DNA of 64,000 nucleotides, from NCBI GenBank assembly GCA_039654915.1, contig CM077594.1:99648893-99712892 (forward strand). The letters run 5' to 3'. The notes under the pieces were generated by a model. That model was not told where the DNA came from. It was given only the letters and a program-made list of their open reading frames with translations, and searched no databases. The translations under genes were made by a program, and so were the position numbers. This document shows, in pieces, positions 12,365-24,519 of this stretch (position 1 is its first letter; each line of letters starts with the position of its first letter). The DNA comes from Aquilaria yunnanensis (lineage: Eukaryota > Streptophyta > Magnoliopsida > Malvales > Thymelaeaceae).

Positions 12365-12537
12365 AACTTTATTTATATAAATGAGCTTATTCTTTTATAC
12401 ATATGTGATTACATATTTATACGATTTTCTTTATGTATTTATACACAATACAATTTAATATGTTAAAATTGTTTTATATTATTCTGTATCTATATACTTT
12501 TGTAACTATACATATTTTTCCCTTGTAATTATAAAGG
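11482..12537. other. Intergenic with an (ATA)n microsatellite
   Basis: No gene seen. About 14 ATA/AAT units lie at 12319-12362. A short minus-strand open frame at 12026-12229 has no domain I recognise. Confidence 0.6.
12319..12362. repeat. (AAT)n microsatellite
   Basis: An uninterrupted trinucleotide run of about 44 bp. Confidence 0.95.
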
Positions 12538-12945
12538 GATAATTACAATTTACCCCCTAAGGTTTAAGTAAAATTACACATTCCCCCTCATGTTTAAAAA
12601 ATATGCACATTACCACTACCTTTTTAATATAGTCCGATAACAACTTCTGAAATTTTAATTTTAAACATTAAGGTAATCATTTTTCATTAATTTTAATCTA
12701 TATGGTATTTTTTTTTTACAATTAATGAATATTTTAAATTATCAATTTTTATTTCTATAAATGAAAAAAAAAATTAAGTGTCAATTATCTATAAAAAGAT
12801 ATTATACAAATTGAAATTACTTGAAGATAAATACCATACAGCCTAAACTAAGGTTTCAGGCTGTCTTACTATATTAAAAAACAGGGAAAAGTATATGTTT
12901 TCTGAAATAACATGAGGCAAAGTGTAATTTCATAGAAAGTGTTAG
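12538..12945. mobile_element. MITE-like inverted repeat next to the MULE relic
   Basis: The left arm (near 12569-12640) has AAATTACACATTCCC, CCTCATGTTT and TTTTTAATATAGT. The right arm (about 12870-12940) carries the reverse complement of the same blocks, diverged. The outer right end looks truncated. Confidence 0.55.
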
Positions 12946-12949
12946 AGGA

Positions 12950-15245
12950 ATTAAAGTCTCCAGTTGGTGAAGATTTTAATGTTGGCAATAAGGAAGATAG
13001 ACCAAGTGAAGATGAGAGAAAGTTTGACAGTGGATAAAGATATGAAAGTGAAGGTAAAGAACTAAATTGACTAAATGTTGCTTTACAATCGAATGAGGAT
13101 GAGGAACTAGATGATGCAACTAAAAAATGTTGGAATAAGCTATAAATGCAAGGCTAGAAAGTTTTCCTGAACTTATTATTAATTAAGAAGCTCCTTCTGC
13201 TATTACATTGTTGACGAAAATGAATACAAACTTTAAGAATGATGATGTCCAATATATTACTAACTATGGTCTAGGAAGTTTTTGCACGGACAGCGAAGTT
13301 GAGGATGTAAATGCAGAAATAATTGTAGTGAGAAAAATGAGAAAGCCTAGATGGCCTAGATATAATGAAGATGCGAAGATTTATCATCTTAAGGCCAGAA
13401 TGTTGTTTAAAAATCACAAACAGTTCAAAAGGGCTTTTATCAAATACTCCATTCAAAACAAATGTAACTTTTAATATGTCAAGAATGAATCAACATGAAT
13501 AAGGGCACGTTGCAAAGGAGATGGCTTCCCTTTGGGAGATATTTGCATCAACAGAAAGGAATAAGAACTATTTTTAGTACAAGTTATTCAACAATATTCA
13601 TAAGTTCTATATCGTAAATCATATTAAGAAAGCCACATTGGCTGTGATGGCTACTGAATATAGTGATTTAGTTGCTTATTACACTGGAATTAAAGCTGCA
13701 TACATTCAAGCCATAATAAGGAAGCAGTTTAAGATTGAGCTGTCAATCAACCAGTGTAAGAGAACAAAGTGAGGGTTGTTAAAGCACTTGAGAAAGATGT
13801 ATCATACGGATATGTCAAATTTAGAGATTATGTTGTAGCTTTAAGGGCAGCAAACCCAGGCAGTACAATTGATGTTAAAGTTATTGTTGTTGCACCAAGA
13901 TGTGAGCCATGGTTTAAAAAGATTTACATTTGTTTTGCTGCACTAAAGAAGGGTTTTATACAATGTTGCATACCATATTTGAGGCTTGATGGCTATTTTT
14001 TCAAAGGAGTTGTAAGCAGACAGTTGTTAACAGCTATAGGAAAAAATAATAATAATCAAATGTTTCCCCTAGCTTGGGCTATAATGGATTTGGAATGCAC
14101 AGAGTTGTGGCTATGGTTTTTAGAACACCTTAAGATTAATGTTCCAACAGCAGATGGAAGTGGCTTCAGATTTTTATCGGGCCAGCAGAATTTTTTTTTA
14201 GAAAAAAAAATATCAGTAACATTCATGAATATTTATTTTAAATGTTTCACTAACCTGTTTATTTTTTTTCTTTTGCAGGGGCTGATTAATGTGGGTGCCC
14301 AAACATTTCCTGTAGCAAAGCATGGGTTCTGTTTTCAGCATGTATATATTAACTGGTACCCTAATCATAGGGGTGATGCTTTTAAAAAAGCTTTCTATAT
14401 ATGTACTAAGAGCACCAATGAACAAACATTTAAGAAAAACCTTGAAAAGCTACAGAAATTAAAGGCAAGTGCTACAGTTATAGCAACAAGAATCCCAAAA
14501 GTTAGTGTAAGACTTTTTTTTTTTTCTCTACAACTTGTCAATGTGATTCGGTTGACACTAATTGCTGTGAGGGATTTAATTTTATATTGGTGAATGCTAG
14601 GAGCAAGCTGATTATCTCAATGTTAGAGGATATTAGAGAAACAGTTATGGATTGTGTGGTTCAAATAAGGCTTTTCTATAGTAAATGGAAAGGGAAATAT
14701 AAGAAAATGTCTTGGATAAATTGTAAAAAAATATTAATGCTACTTATAGGTAACATGCTAGATGGAATAAGGACGATGGATATAAGGTGAAGTTTGGTAT
14801 GTGCACTTATATATCCATCTTCACATAAAGGCATTTGATTATAGATCATATCATGGAAATTATCTGGGATACCATGTGTGCATGTCTGTCATGTATTGAT
14901 ATCAAAAAGGAAAAAAACCTGAGAATTATTTGTCACATTGGTATCACAAGGAAATGTTTATCAAGGCTTATGCATATTCTATTGGGGTCATGTATAGTGA
15001 AGAGTTATGACCAAAAAATGGGTTCGGTCACATTAAACCCCACTTCTAAGGCCTATGCCTGATAGGCCACAAAAGATGCAAAGAAGGTCTAAAAATGAGC
15101 CTAAAAAAGTAATTAACAAATTAACAAAATGAGGGAGAGTTATGAATTGCAGCAATTATGGACAAGAGGGGCATAATAAAAGGGGCTGTAATAACACGAA
15201 TTCAAAAAATAACAAGTTGGTCCATTCAAATGTTATTGTAAGTTG
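12950..15245 (+). pseudogene. Degenerate Mutator-like (MULE) transposase gene
   Basis: Pieces of a MuDR-type transposase occur in order on the plus strand. An N-terminal DNA-binding region (about 13208-13530) includes KNHKQFKRAFIKYS and, in another frame, IRARCKGDG. The catalytic core (13769-14510) has LRLDGYFFKG, LLTAIGKNNNNQ, LAWAIMD and WFLEHLKI. The C-terminal part (14587-14790) has KLIISMLEDIRETVM, and a CCHC zinc-knuckle remnant (about 15139-15190) reads CSNYGQEGHNKRGC. Known MULE transposases use a DDE triad. The second Asp, expected in an SDQQKGL motif, reads SGQQ here, and the second knuckle Cys is Tyr. At least four frameshifts or stops separate the parts. About 91 bases near 14187-14277 look like an intron that lost its gt donor but kept a TTTTGCAG acceptor. 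It is not functional. Confidence 0.88.
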
Positions 15246-16300
15246 TATATGCCTTTTGGTTGCTACTCCATTGATGCTTTCATTTTTCCAACTTGATTTC
15301 TTGTCCATTTAATTATTTCCATTACCAATAGGCTGATGCAACTTATACCATCACACAATAGCCTTCAATGCTTAGCAGTCCATCAATAACGCAAACTCAG
15401 AGATTATTTCATAATTTTTTTGCTATTGTTCACTTTTTGGTTTGGTTGGTGTTAGTGTTTTGGTTGTCCTCATATTGCTTGTTTTGTGAGCCTTAATTTG
15501 AAGGGGTATATCAACATCTAGTTCAAGTATTAATGCTATGAAATGTGGTAAAAAGATAATTGGAGTTGGCCTTTACACAAATCTCGTCAATGGAAAAACT
15601 ATTTTAAATGTACGTATATACATGTATATTAAATTTCTTATGTTTTATAAATGATTATTGGTTCTAACTTTTGGTGAACTCTGTTTGTTTTTACGTCAAC
15701 TTGCAGCCTAGACTACCAAATGAAAATGAGATATGAAAAGGCTCTTTGAAATGCATTTTGGTTATCAATAATAAAAGGATCTTATTGGCTTATGTTAATG
15801 CAAAAAAAGTCAGTTTGATTTGGTAGAATCGGTTGTTTTGAAGGATTTATGGGAGCTAACATTGACAATTGATTCAGTGAAATCATGGAACTCTCAGCCT
15901 GCATAATATTTTGTAGCTTGATGTGAAAACTTTTGATGTGAAAACTTGTTCTGGTTATGTGTAGATACCAGTTTACTAGGGAACAAAAGTTATTGTTATT
16001 CCTATTTAATTTAGCTTGCACAATTGATTCTCATCATGCACAATTCATTTAGCTAACCAGTAGCATTAAAGCACATTGTTTGAACATAACCGAAATTCAT
16101 TTCATTTCACAATTACATGTTTCATTCACATACATATGGTAGAAAGCAACACAGAACAACACAGCTTCACAAGGTAGCACTTCCCCTACTTCAACAATCT
16201 TACTATAAACCCAATACAGAATGCTACATAAAACATAGCCAATTTCCCTAAAATACTTCCTTTGTTCAACCTTTCTTTCCTAACCATCTTCATTAACCCC
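15246..16300. other. Non-coding interior of the MULE relic
   Basis: Lies between the transposase relic and the antisense GRF fragment. It contains short decayed frames and no recognisable domain. Confidence 0.4.
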
Positions 16301-16720
16301 TTCAAGTCCATGGAAAACAGATGTATCTCCATTTCACATCCACATAAAGATTCACCAATGCCACTGGAATGCTATCCAGCTTGGCTCACCTTGGCATGTA
16401 ACAATGCGATCTCTGCCTCTTTTCTTTACTCGTGCCAACAAATCAAGTATGGCTCTCCTTGCACCCAGTGGAAATTTATCATCTATCCAATTGAAAAATT
16501 GGCAACCACATCTGTCTCTCTATACAAAGCAACAGAATTAGCCAACTTCCACATATCCAACACAAAACAATTAACAGAATATATTACAACTACATTCATA
16601 CGAACCTCAAAATTGCAACAGCCATAGTACCTTCTTCCAATATTATCTGGATTTGTCCAAGCTATCTTCTAGACTACAGGAAGCTTGCAAGCACAATGTA
16701 ATGGAATCTTTCCTTCTCTA
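16300..16720 (-). pseudogene. GRF-type zinc-finger gene fragment, antisense inside the MULE relic
   Basis: The reverse strand reads HCACKLPVV, then a stop, then NIGRRYYGCCNFE (about 16620-16706). After a gap that looks like an intron it reads CGCQFFNWIDDKF, then PLGARRAILDLLA (about 16420-16512). The pattern CxC...GRRYY.C...CGCQFFNWID is the GRF zinc finger, a small DNA/RNA-binding module found in plant genes and carried by several plant transposons. Stops interrupt both ends. Antisense placement downstream of a transposase suggests it was cargo of the same element. Confidence 0.7.
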
Positions 16721-16991
16721 AAAACTCTGTCGTTTCCTATCCCTAGTGAATTGCTCGATGACCAACTTATCCTCTGATTCACTTACCCATTCTTCTCTTC
16801 TTTGCCAAATCTCATCCCACTAGTACCTTGGCCAACTGGATCTATAGAAGAAAATGAACTCCGCGCCGCCGCCATTCATGATACAAGTTGGAGGACGATG
16901 AAGCTCACCAAAACATGTACTTTGCTGGAACTCACATGAACCGAACACGACCACAAAGGAATCGATGATTTCAATTATTCTTTCCCCTAAT

Positions 16992-17060
16992 CTAATCGCA
17001 CAAACCCTAGCTTCTCTCCCAATTCTAATTGCACAAACCCTAGCCTCTCTCCCAATTCTA
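16992..17060. repeat. Two-copy 33-bp tandem repeat
   Basis: AATYGCACAAACCCTAGCY (Y = C or T) followed by TCTCTCCCAATTCTA occurs twice in direct succession, inside the terminal part of the MULE relic. Confidence 0.85.
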
Positions 17061-17080
17061 ATAGATGATTTCAAATGGGT

Positions 17081-17265
17081 TCAACTGCTGTCAGCCTGTC
17101 ATTCCCTTTTAACTACTTCACTCAACTTCGTCTAATTTTGATTAACGAATGGACCAACTTTAACTCCTATTCAAAGTTTAAGGGCTGCTAACTTTCTATT
17201 TATAGTCCAGGGACTAACTCGTCGAGTTTGCAAAGTTTGGGGGCTGCTGGTGCATTTAATCCAAT
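17081..17265. mobile_element. Probable right terminal region of the MULE relic
   Basis: The text has the style of plant MULE termini: AGGGACTAACTCGTCGAG, CAAAGTTTGGGGGCTGC and TGCATTTAATCC. I could not find the matching inverted arm at the left side near 12.5-13 kb, so the left end is lost or diverged. The boundary is an inference. Confidence 0.4.
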
Positions 17266-17749
17266 CATAATTGGTACATGAATGAACATAAGGATTATAA
17301 TTTTTGATAGGGATATATTGGATATTTTACCTGTAAGGTTAAGAGATTGCCTCTATCTAAAGAAATGGCAAAAGCCTGTCTAGAATTGGAGATGGACAGA
17401 GAGAAGCATCATGTGCTCTCGTGTATAATCATGATTTAAAATCTAGTTAAGCGAAGCACTAAAATAATACTAGTCCTAGTCTAAACTACATTGCATATGG
17501 CATATACAGGTGAATCTTCCTCAACAGAAAATCCTGTAGTTCGTCTCAACCCAAATCATGTAGATGGTTACACCAAAAAAATTATTCGAAGATATGATTT
17601 AACAGACTTACCGTTTGTTGCATTAACCATCCAATCATACACTTGATCCCATTGATCAAGAGGAGAACTCAATTGAAAAATTCATGATATTTGTGAAGCC
17701 ATTCTATATTACTCAGTATATGGGGAGTACCCTCTTGAAGGTTTCATGA
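17266..17749. other. Intergenic, no gene seen
   Basis: Unremarkable AT-rich DNA between two MULE-type elements. Confidence 0.5.
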
Positions 17750-17759
17750 AAAATTCTAT

Positions 17760-18962
17760 GGGTAAAACTTATTCATAGTCCCTTAACTTTTACGTTTGTC
17801 CTAATTTGATCTCTTATCTTAAATTTGTCCTAATAAAGTCCCTTAACACCTATATTGTATCATAATTGCAGTCCTTCCGTCAGTTTCAGCGTTAATTTCA
17901 ACAAATATGCTGACGTTGCAGTCTCAAGAGTTCTGTTGGGACCCATAAATGCTGATGTGGCTTCTTTTTAACTACAATAGATGACCATATTGTACAGATA
18001 TGAATATTTAGGACCTAACTGGCACAAACATATAATTTTCGTGAGTTAAAACACAAATTTCTCATATTGATTTCCAACTTCCCAGACTCTCTCTCGCGAA
18101 GCTCTCTCCTCGTCCTGAACCTTCTGTGTTCTCGGCGTACGCCGCCTCACTGTCGCCCGGAGTCGCCAGCCACCAGCGACCCCAAAAACGCGAGAAGGAG
18201 ATCTGTTCGTCAGCTTCCGGAGATGCCAAAAAACGAGACGAGGACCTGCCGTGAAAACCTGGACATCCTTCCCCGCCACCCTGTCGCCACGGCCAGCAGC
18301 GAGCCTCTCTCCGTCTCCCACGAAATCCCCATCCCTCCGATTCTCCAATTACGTCTCCTCTTGCTCCTCCGATTCACCGATTCTGTTTCCTCCGCTCCTC
18401 CGATTCCCCTTCCCCTTCCCCAGCCCCTCCGATTCTCCGTCTCCTCCCGGCCCTCCGATTATCTATTTCCGTCTCCACTTAGGAATTTTGATTCTACGAT
18501 TCGAGATGGTAGGCTAGGTCGAGAGGGCAGAGCCACTGAGGCGAAGGGAGAAAGGATGGTGGCGGCGTCAAGAGAAGATTTGGGTGGCGAAGGGAGAGGA
18601 GATTTGGGCGTCAAAGGGAGAGAAGGTGGCGCGGCGGCGGCGGCGGCGACGACGACGTAAGATTTGGGAAGATTTGGTTAATTAACATTTTAAGTCACTA
18701 ACATCAGGTTTTTTGTCAATTCTATGTTAAGGTTTATTATTCTCTCAATTTTATCACTTATTATTATGAAATGGGATACTACATAGCACTGTAGGACCAA
18801 GCCAGGGGCATTAAATGCCATGCATGCATAGCAGCGGAAATAACGGTTAAGACTCAAATAGGACAAATAACATGAGTTAGGAGACATTAATAGTCACTTT
18901 TAGAATTAAGGGACCATTTAAGATAAATTAAATAGTTAAGGGACTAAATTTAAATTTTACCC
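17760..18962. mobile_element. Pack-MULE-like element 2
   Basis: The ends are GGGTAAAAC (17760) and TTTTACCC (18962). The 10-bp flanks are aaaattctat (17750-17759) and aacattctat (18963-18972), a target duplication with one mismatch. The arms are related to those of element 1 (blocks such as AGTCCCTTAACT and TCCTAAT) but more diverged from each other. The interior (about 18070-18660) is strikingly GC-rich and pyrimidine-rich. It holds a 197-codon open frame (18067-18660) of Pro/Ser/Arg/Gly-rich sequence that I do not recognise, ending in a GGC repeat. It is most likely captured genomic DNA, probably a 5' UTR/first-exon region, rather than a working gene. Confidence 0.8.
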
Positions 18963-18972
18963 AACATTCTAT

Positions 18973-19417
18973 ATTTAAGCCACATTTACGTCTTTAGATT
19001 TTACCCGATTTACATTCTATTTTACCATATGATGCGTCAGACAGTCTTTCCAACAGTCCATATTCAAATGAAACCAGAAACTAGTATTCCTTTAGCTTTC
19101 ACCATTCCAATTCCATCGCGCATGATAGCAAGCATGCAGATGCTGTAAATCGCCGACAACAGGACAAGAATTTATCCGTTACCCCCACAGCCATCGGCAG
19201 ACATTTTGTATTCTATGTACAACAAATCAAATAATGAATCAAAATCTTGATCCAAGTAACTAACAGAAGCAAATTTTCTGCTTAAGCAAACTTCTAAGTG
19301 TAAATACGTAGCAAACACAGTCTACGGAGCATTGTACAACCAATGCCAAGAGGAGCATAAACTTTACACTGTTCCCGCAAATGAGGCCCTACTCCTCGGC
19401 GCATTCCACAACACAGT
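18973..19417 (-). other. Spacer and probable 3' UTR of the ARL8 gene
   Basis: The region just left of the ARL8 stop codon (about 19130-19417) lacks repeats and is probably its 3' UTR. The rest is unassigned. Confidence 0.5.
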
Positions 19418-22256
19418 TTACTCGACAGTTTTTGAGTGCTTAATAAGCCAATCAATGACGATATCTATGTTCACAGAATCCTTGCAAGATATCATATAGC
19501 AGCAGACTTCTCTATCAGTGATCAATCCTAGACCTCTGAAAGACCAGTATGAAAATATACCTCAGATGATGTGCAAGTCAAAGGTGATCCTAAAATAAAA
19601 ATTAGCAAAATAAGAATTCTGTGAAAGTTCCACACTTACAGCTGATCTACCAAAGCTTGCTTCGATAGAGCTTCTGACTTGTCAATTTTGTTGCCGAGAA
19701 CAAGCAAAGGGATCCCGCTCAAGGAAGGCTTCATCAGGAGCTCATGCAACTCACTCTGAGATATGGGGATGCTGTCTCTATCAGCAGCATCAACTACATA
19801 CCTGTCCTTGCACCAATCATTTAACAAAAAATTGCCATAATTAGGACAAGGTTACTATTTATAAGCACACTATTACTAAAATGTATGTCATTAGATGTTC
19901 ATACGCATGGTAAATAGTGAATCAGACTGATCTTAATTCTGCTCTTCATCATTGCACATAAGAATCCTGTGCTCATGACAATTGCTAAGAAACATGGCAA
20001 TGTTTCAATAATAGCATATTCATGTTCTTTTTACACACAATGGCAAGGGCAGTGTTCATGTTCTGCCAAGTGCCAAGAAAACAAAACTAACACCTTAGCC
20101 AGATCGATAAAAGCACAACAGATTCATCTTTTAGAATAAAAAAAAATCCACAAAAATAAGAGTTCAACATGCTGCACAAATAAATCTCCACTGGTTGTTC
20201 CCCAAACTGAGGCTCACTTCTTTTTTTTCCTCCGGGCTGAAATGGAAGTTCACTTTAATATCTACATTTAGCTACAGACTTCTAGGATTATAAACTATAA
20301 CCGAAAAACTTATACGCCATAAGGTAAAAGGCAACCACTGTATATTGTAAACTGTAGGCATAATCTTTGTGAACAAAGAATACCATAGAGATACTCTGAA
20401 TACGTTATGCCATTTCAATTTCCAATAACAGTATCCTACAGCATGTCATCACCCAAAAAGAATATCATAGAAGTCAGAAGCAGAGTTTCCTAACTTGACC
20501 AAAAAAGGAGAAAGAAAAAAAGGGGTATTCATGGCTGTATCATGTATGTGATGGAAAATGCAAACAACTGAGAGACATACACAATTGCTGATACACCACG
20601 ACAGTAGCGCTCCCACATGGTGCGGAACCTACGTTGACCTCCAAGGTCCCACAGCTTTATAGTCACATTTCCTTTAGTAACTTTTCGCATGTTGAACCCA
20701 ACCTACACATTATAGTTTGAATCATTTGATCATATTCTCATATATTAACATTCAGATTTGCTCAAGCAAAAGATACCTACTGTTGGAATCATGTCTTCAC
20801 TGTAACCACCTGTCTGGTAACATAAAAAGTTTCATGTTAAAATTAGATCATCTATATGACACCCTTGTGCCTGAAGAGATGGGAGGACCAGTGATATGTA
20901 ATTGGATCACTCACAGCAATGGCATTCACAAGAGATGTCTTCCCTGCATTCTGTAGACCAACCAGAGAAAGTTCCATTTCCTGCTTAAAGAACATGCTGC
21001 AAAGGAAATTCAAATGGTGCAGAAAAAAGGTTACACATTAAAACTAATTGCTTACTAAGCAATTGCTCGGTTTCGTTGATAATTTCCGAAATCCAGATAC
21101 ACTAGAGGAGCTCACACAGGCATTTCCACTGCAGCCATCATGTAGAGCTTGGCACACACATATTGGAGACATGGCAGATAAGACAATAGCTTAAACCAAA
21201 GCAATTTAAGGAGTTCGAGTTGGACAAGATTCTGAAAGACATCCTCCCATCATAGAAATTCTTCAAAACATCATCCATAATAAGGACATAGCTCAGACGG
21301 GACTCAGCTAGCAAGCAAGTTCCTGATCTGTTATTATTGCATCAAACTTAAAACAATAAACTAACACAGAAAAATATTTAATCAGATCTAATGCATAGAA
21401 TCTATAATTGTTCTACCCTTTAAATGCAATTAACAATGTGTTCTTCATCTTAATGTTGCAATTCCTCACTCAACCTAAAATCCAAACTAAATTCACTTGT
21501 CCTAAACCCTTCTTTCAAGTTCTTCAGCTCTGGGGATGGGGATTGCTGCTTTGTTTTGTTTTCCTTTTTTTTTTTTTTTTTTTTTTGAGGAAGATCAAGC
21601 ATGTGTGCCTTGACCCAAATACCTCTCCGCAGGGCACAGCTAACAGTCTATTGTTCTATCATTAACAGATGACCTTTAGTGTCTCTCTAGAAACCAGCCT
21701 CAGAAGAAAACACTCATGCTTTCAAATAAAATCCAGCCTAAAACCCTAGTTCATATTGATGTATGGTTTCTTAAAATTTTAAGGTTTTCTCAGCCACTTC
21801 AGTTGCAATTAGAAACTGCCCTGTTCTCCATTCTCCAGTGTTTCACTCACCGACCTCACGTGTAGCATGCCCAAGCCAGAAAATAAAACGAACTCTTCCA
21901 CAGAAGCAGGAAGAAAAAACTAGTGAGATCCAAACAAGTCTCGAGAAACATTTTTACTTGAACCACAGCTACACAATGAACTAGTAGATCGACCGTGTTG
22001 GCGACCAAACCGATCGCAATTATTATCAACAATTAGGGCTGCTATCTTAGCATTGCTGGAGGGCACAAGATACAAACACAAGCAAAAGAACAGGGCACTT
22101 TCCTTTTCCTGAACTTTCTAGGCAACCAACCAGAAGATACTGATCATTTGAAATTTGGGGAACAATGGCAAAAAAGGAAGCGCAAGAAACTGAACGTAAA
22201 AAGAGTGTACAATCTTACCTCCTGAGCCAATTGAGAAGAGAATCCCACAAACCCAT
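19418..22256 (-). CDS. ARL8: ARL8-type ADP-ribosylation-factor-like small GTPase
   Basis: Six exons in coding order: 22219-22256, 20915-20996, 20781-20813, 20581-20702, 19640-19801 and 19418-19535. All introns are GT-AG and the sum is 555 nt, giving 184 aa, the usual ARL8 length. The protein begins [13 protein letters not shown]. It has the P-loop GLQNAGKTS (residues 26-34), switch I PTVGFNM, WDLGGQ (G3), NKID (G4) and SCKD (G5), and ends [11 protein letters not shown]8 proteins are Arf-family GTPases on late endosomal/vacuolar or lysosomal membranes; in plants they have been implicated as host factors for tobamovirus replication (family knowledge). Exon 6 reads [11 protein letters not shown] where relatives have LGLESxTDREV. 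The first intron (about 1.2 kb) is the longest. No damage is seen, so the gene appears intact. Confidence 0.95.
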
Positions 22257-22632
22257 ATGGAGAAAATTAGAACGGAACAAGTCGCAAGATTTGTTGAGGG
22301 CTGAATCGAAGAGGTGGAAACCCTAGCTTCTGGACGGAGCGAGAGAACTCGAAAAGGAAGGAATGTAGCGAGGCCGACCGAGTAGAGGATGCACCTCTTT
22401 TGTTCCGTAGCATGTTATGTCGGTTTTCTCGTAGTTGGTTTGTCCTCTCCAGCAGCTGCCGTCCAAAAGTTACGCTACGTGGTTTTTGCAGTTCAGCCGG
22501 TTCTCTGGCACAGAAAGGAAGATCACTCGATGCAGAAAAGTATCACGTAACGTTTCAATCTTTGCATCGGATGTGTGCCGTTTTCGTAACGGTTTGTAGT
22601 GCAATATTGGTCCCAGTCATATAATACCAGTT
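22257..22632 (-). promoter_or_regulatory. 5' UTR and proximal upstream region of ARL8
   Basis: GC-richer sequence immediately upstream of the ARL8 ATG, ending at the edge of element 3. No clear TATA box was identified. A 74-codon plus-strand open frame (22400-22624) overlaps it and is probably chance. Confidence 0.45.
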
Positions 22633-23968
22633 GGGATAAGATATTAGTTAGTTATTAAATATTTTATGTTATGTCAACTTAATTCTAAAATTTATTGATT
22701 TTCTAAAATAGTCCTAAAACTATAAAATTGTTATTTTTATTAGTCCTAATTTAGATGTTCTATTAGGTGACAAATGTAAAAACTGAGGTAGCATATAAAT
22801 GTTGTTAAAAATTGATTTGTTGATTCTTTTTTATATGATTGATAACTCTGGAAATTGAATTGCTCATAATGAAAAATAAGAATGATTAGAACACTCATTT
22901 CCATACTTTCAAAACAAAAAGTACAAAGTGTCTGTTCTAGGCTTCCTTCCTTGCTCCAACTTGCAGGGGAAGTTGCATTCCCACCATCATCTAACTCCTC
23001 ATCATCAACATCCCAACTCAATTCCTCCTCATCTTCCCTTGAAATTGCTCACCTCATTCCACTCCTTAAAAACAAAACCTAAACTCCATTTATTATAATC
23101 TTCTAAATCTTCTGGCTCCTCGCAAAACGTGTTATCATCCTTCTGAAGTGCACCAATTTGACCACCGACAAATTGTAGCCTTTCAAATTCAAGCTTCATT
23201 GGCCACTGTATTTCTTGTTACTGGAATCGGAGAATAAATTGGTCCATCATCATCTGCCAAGATTACTTTTTTTCCTTTAAAGATGATCTAGGTAGTTTTT
23301 TTTGGAACGGAGCTTTCAAATTCATCAATTGCATGACTCACTATCCCAAGCAAGCCTTACGAGTCCTTGATCTCTTTCCTATGATCCGACCCAAACTCCT
23401 GGAGATCACACTGTTAAGTTTCGGTGACAGATTCAAATTTGATTGATAGTGTCTTGACCAACTTGCTGAAGCTTAAAATGTTGGGCTTTAGATCTGGACT
23501 TAGGTTATGTGGAAGTGGAATCTAGTTGGCCATTATCGAAATTTGGCTGCTAAGAACACAAAGTTGAAGAAAGTCATGAAAGCCTATGGTTTGTTGTTCT
23601 TTTGAGTTGATAAGGGAAAACAAAGAAAAATGGAAGAATTAGTGTGAGGCAACTAATGTGATACAATGGCTGTGTTTTTTTTTTTTTTTAAGTGGGGAAA
23701 TGTTAGTTATAATCACTCTTGTTTTTTATTTCTGAGCAATTCAATCTCCAAAGTTACCAATTACATTAAAAAAAAAAGTCAACAAGTCAGCATTTAATGG
23801 CAATTATGTGTCACCAAAGCCTTTTCATCTGCCACTTAGCAAAATATCCAAATTAGGACTAATAAAGCTAATGGTTCCGTAGTTTTAGAACTACTTTGAC
23901 AAATCGATAAGTTTCAGGACTAAGTTGGTAAAACATGAAAAATTTTAAGGCTAACTAATATTTTTCCC
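22633..23968. mobile_element. MULE-like element 3 (long diverged TIRs)
   Basis: The left end GGGATAAGATATTAGTTAG and the right end, which reads GGGAAAAATATTAGTTAG on the reverse strand, form inverted arms that align for more than 200 bp. Shared blocks include TTTTATTAGTCCTAATTT and ATTGAATTGCTCA. Flanking 9-mers ataccagtt and ttactggat agree only partly, so the target duplication is eroded. The interior has no transposase. Its reverse strand holds short peptides (such as FERLQFVGGQIGALQKDDN) that may be captured host sequence I cannot name. The insertion lies about 380 bp upstream of the ARL8 start codon. Confidence 0.75.
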
Positions 23969-24519
23969 TTACTGGATTGCATATATACTTATATGAAAAG
24001 TAAGTTTATATAAATATAATATATCAACACATATGAAGATTAGTTAAGTGAGAAATTTTCTCTTATGAATATTCTATTACATATAATTAAGAGTAATTTT
24101 TTAGGTATAAAAAAATCACAAGTTTCATTTTAAATATCAGTTAATGTTTATTATGAAATTAATCAATTACATATACTTATAACATATTTTACCTAAAAAG
24201 TAAAAATATAAAAATTAAAGAAAAATATGTTTTATTTGACCAGTATGACCAGTATGATGTGAGATGCTTGAGACGTCTACTGACCAGTACACACCTATAC
24301 ATACAACAACCTCTGTCATGGCTATTCCTTACTTTTTTAAAAGATTGAATTGATCTTTTGTATATTTAACCTTCGCCTTTCTATATAAAGGACAGTATTA
24401 AAATGTTAGTTAGTAGGTTAATCAATGAAAGAACCATTGATAAAAAGCATAAAAACTAATGACAAAAGGATAACATGCCAAATGTTTAAAAGTGACCAAT
24501 AAAATTTGCCTTTTAAGTG
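23969..24519. other. AT-rich intergenic, no gene seen
   Basis: Low-complexity DNA between element 3 and the gypsy relic. Confidence 0.5.

Noticed and set aside
18067..18660. 197-codon open frame as a host gene
   Set aside because: It lies entirely inside a TIR-bounded element, is low-complexity (Pro/Ser/Arg then Gly/Ala), overlaps a second long frame at 18251-18517, and ends in a GGC repeat. GC-rich DNA gives long chance frames.
22400..22624. 74-codon frame divergent from ARL8
   Set aside because: No domain, no splice-supported extension, and it overlaps the ARL8 leader region.
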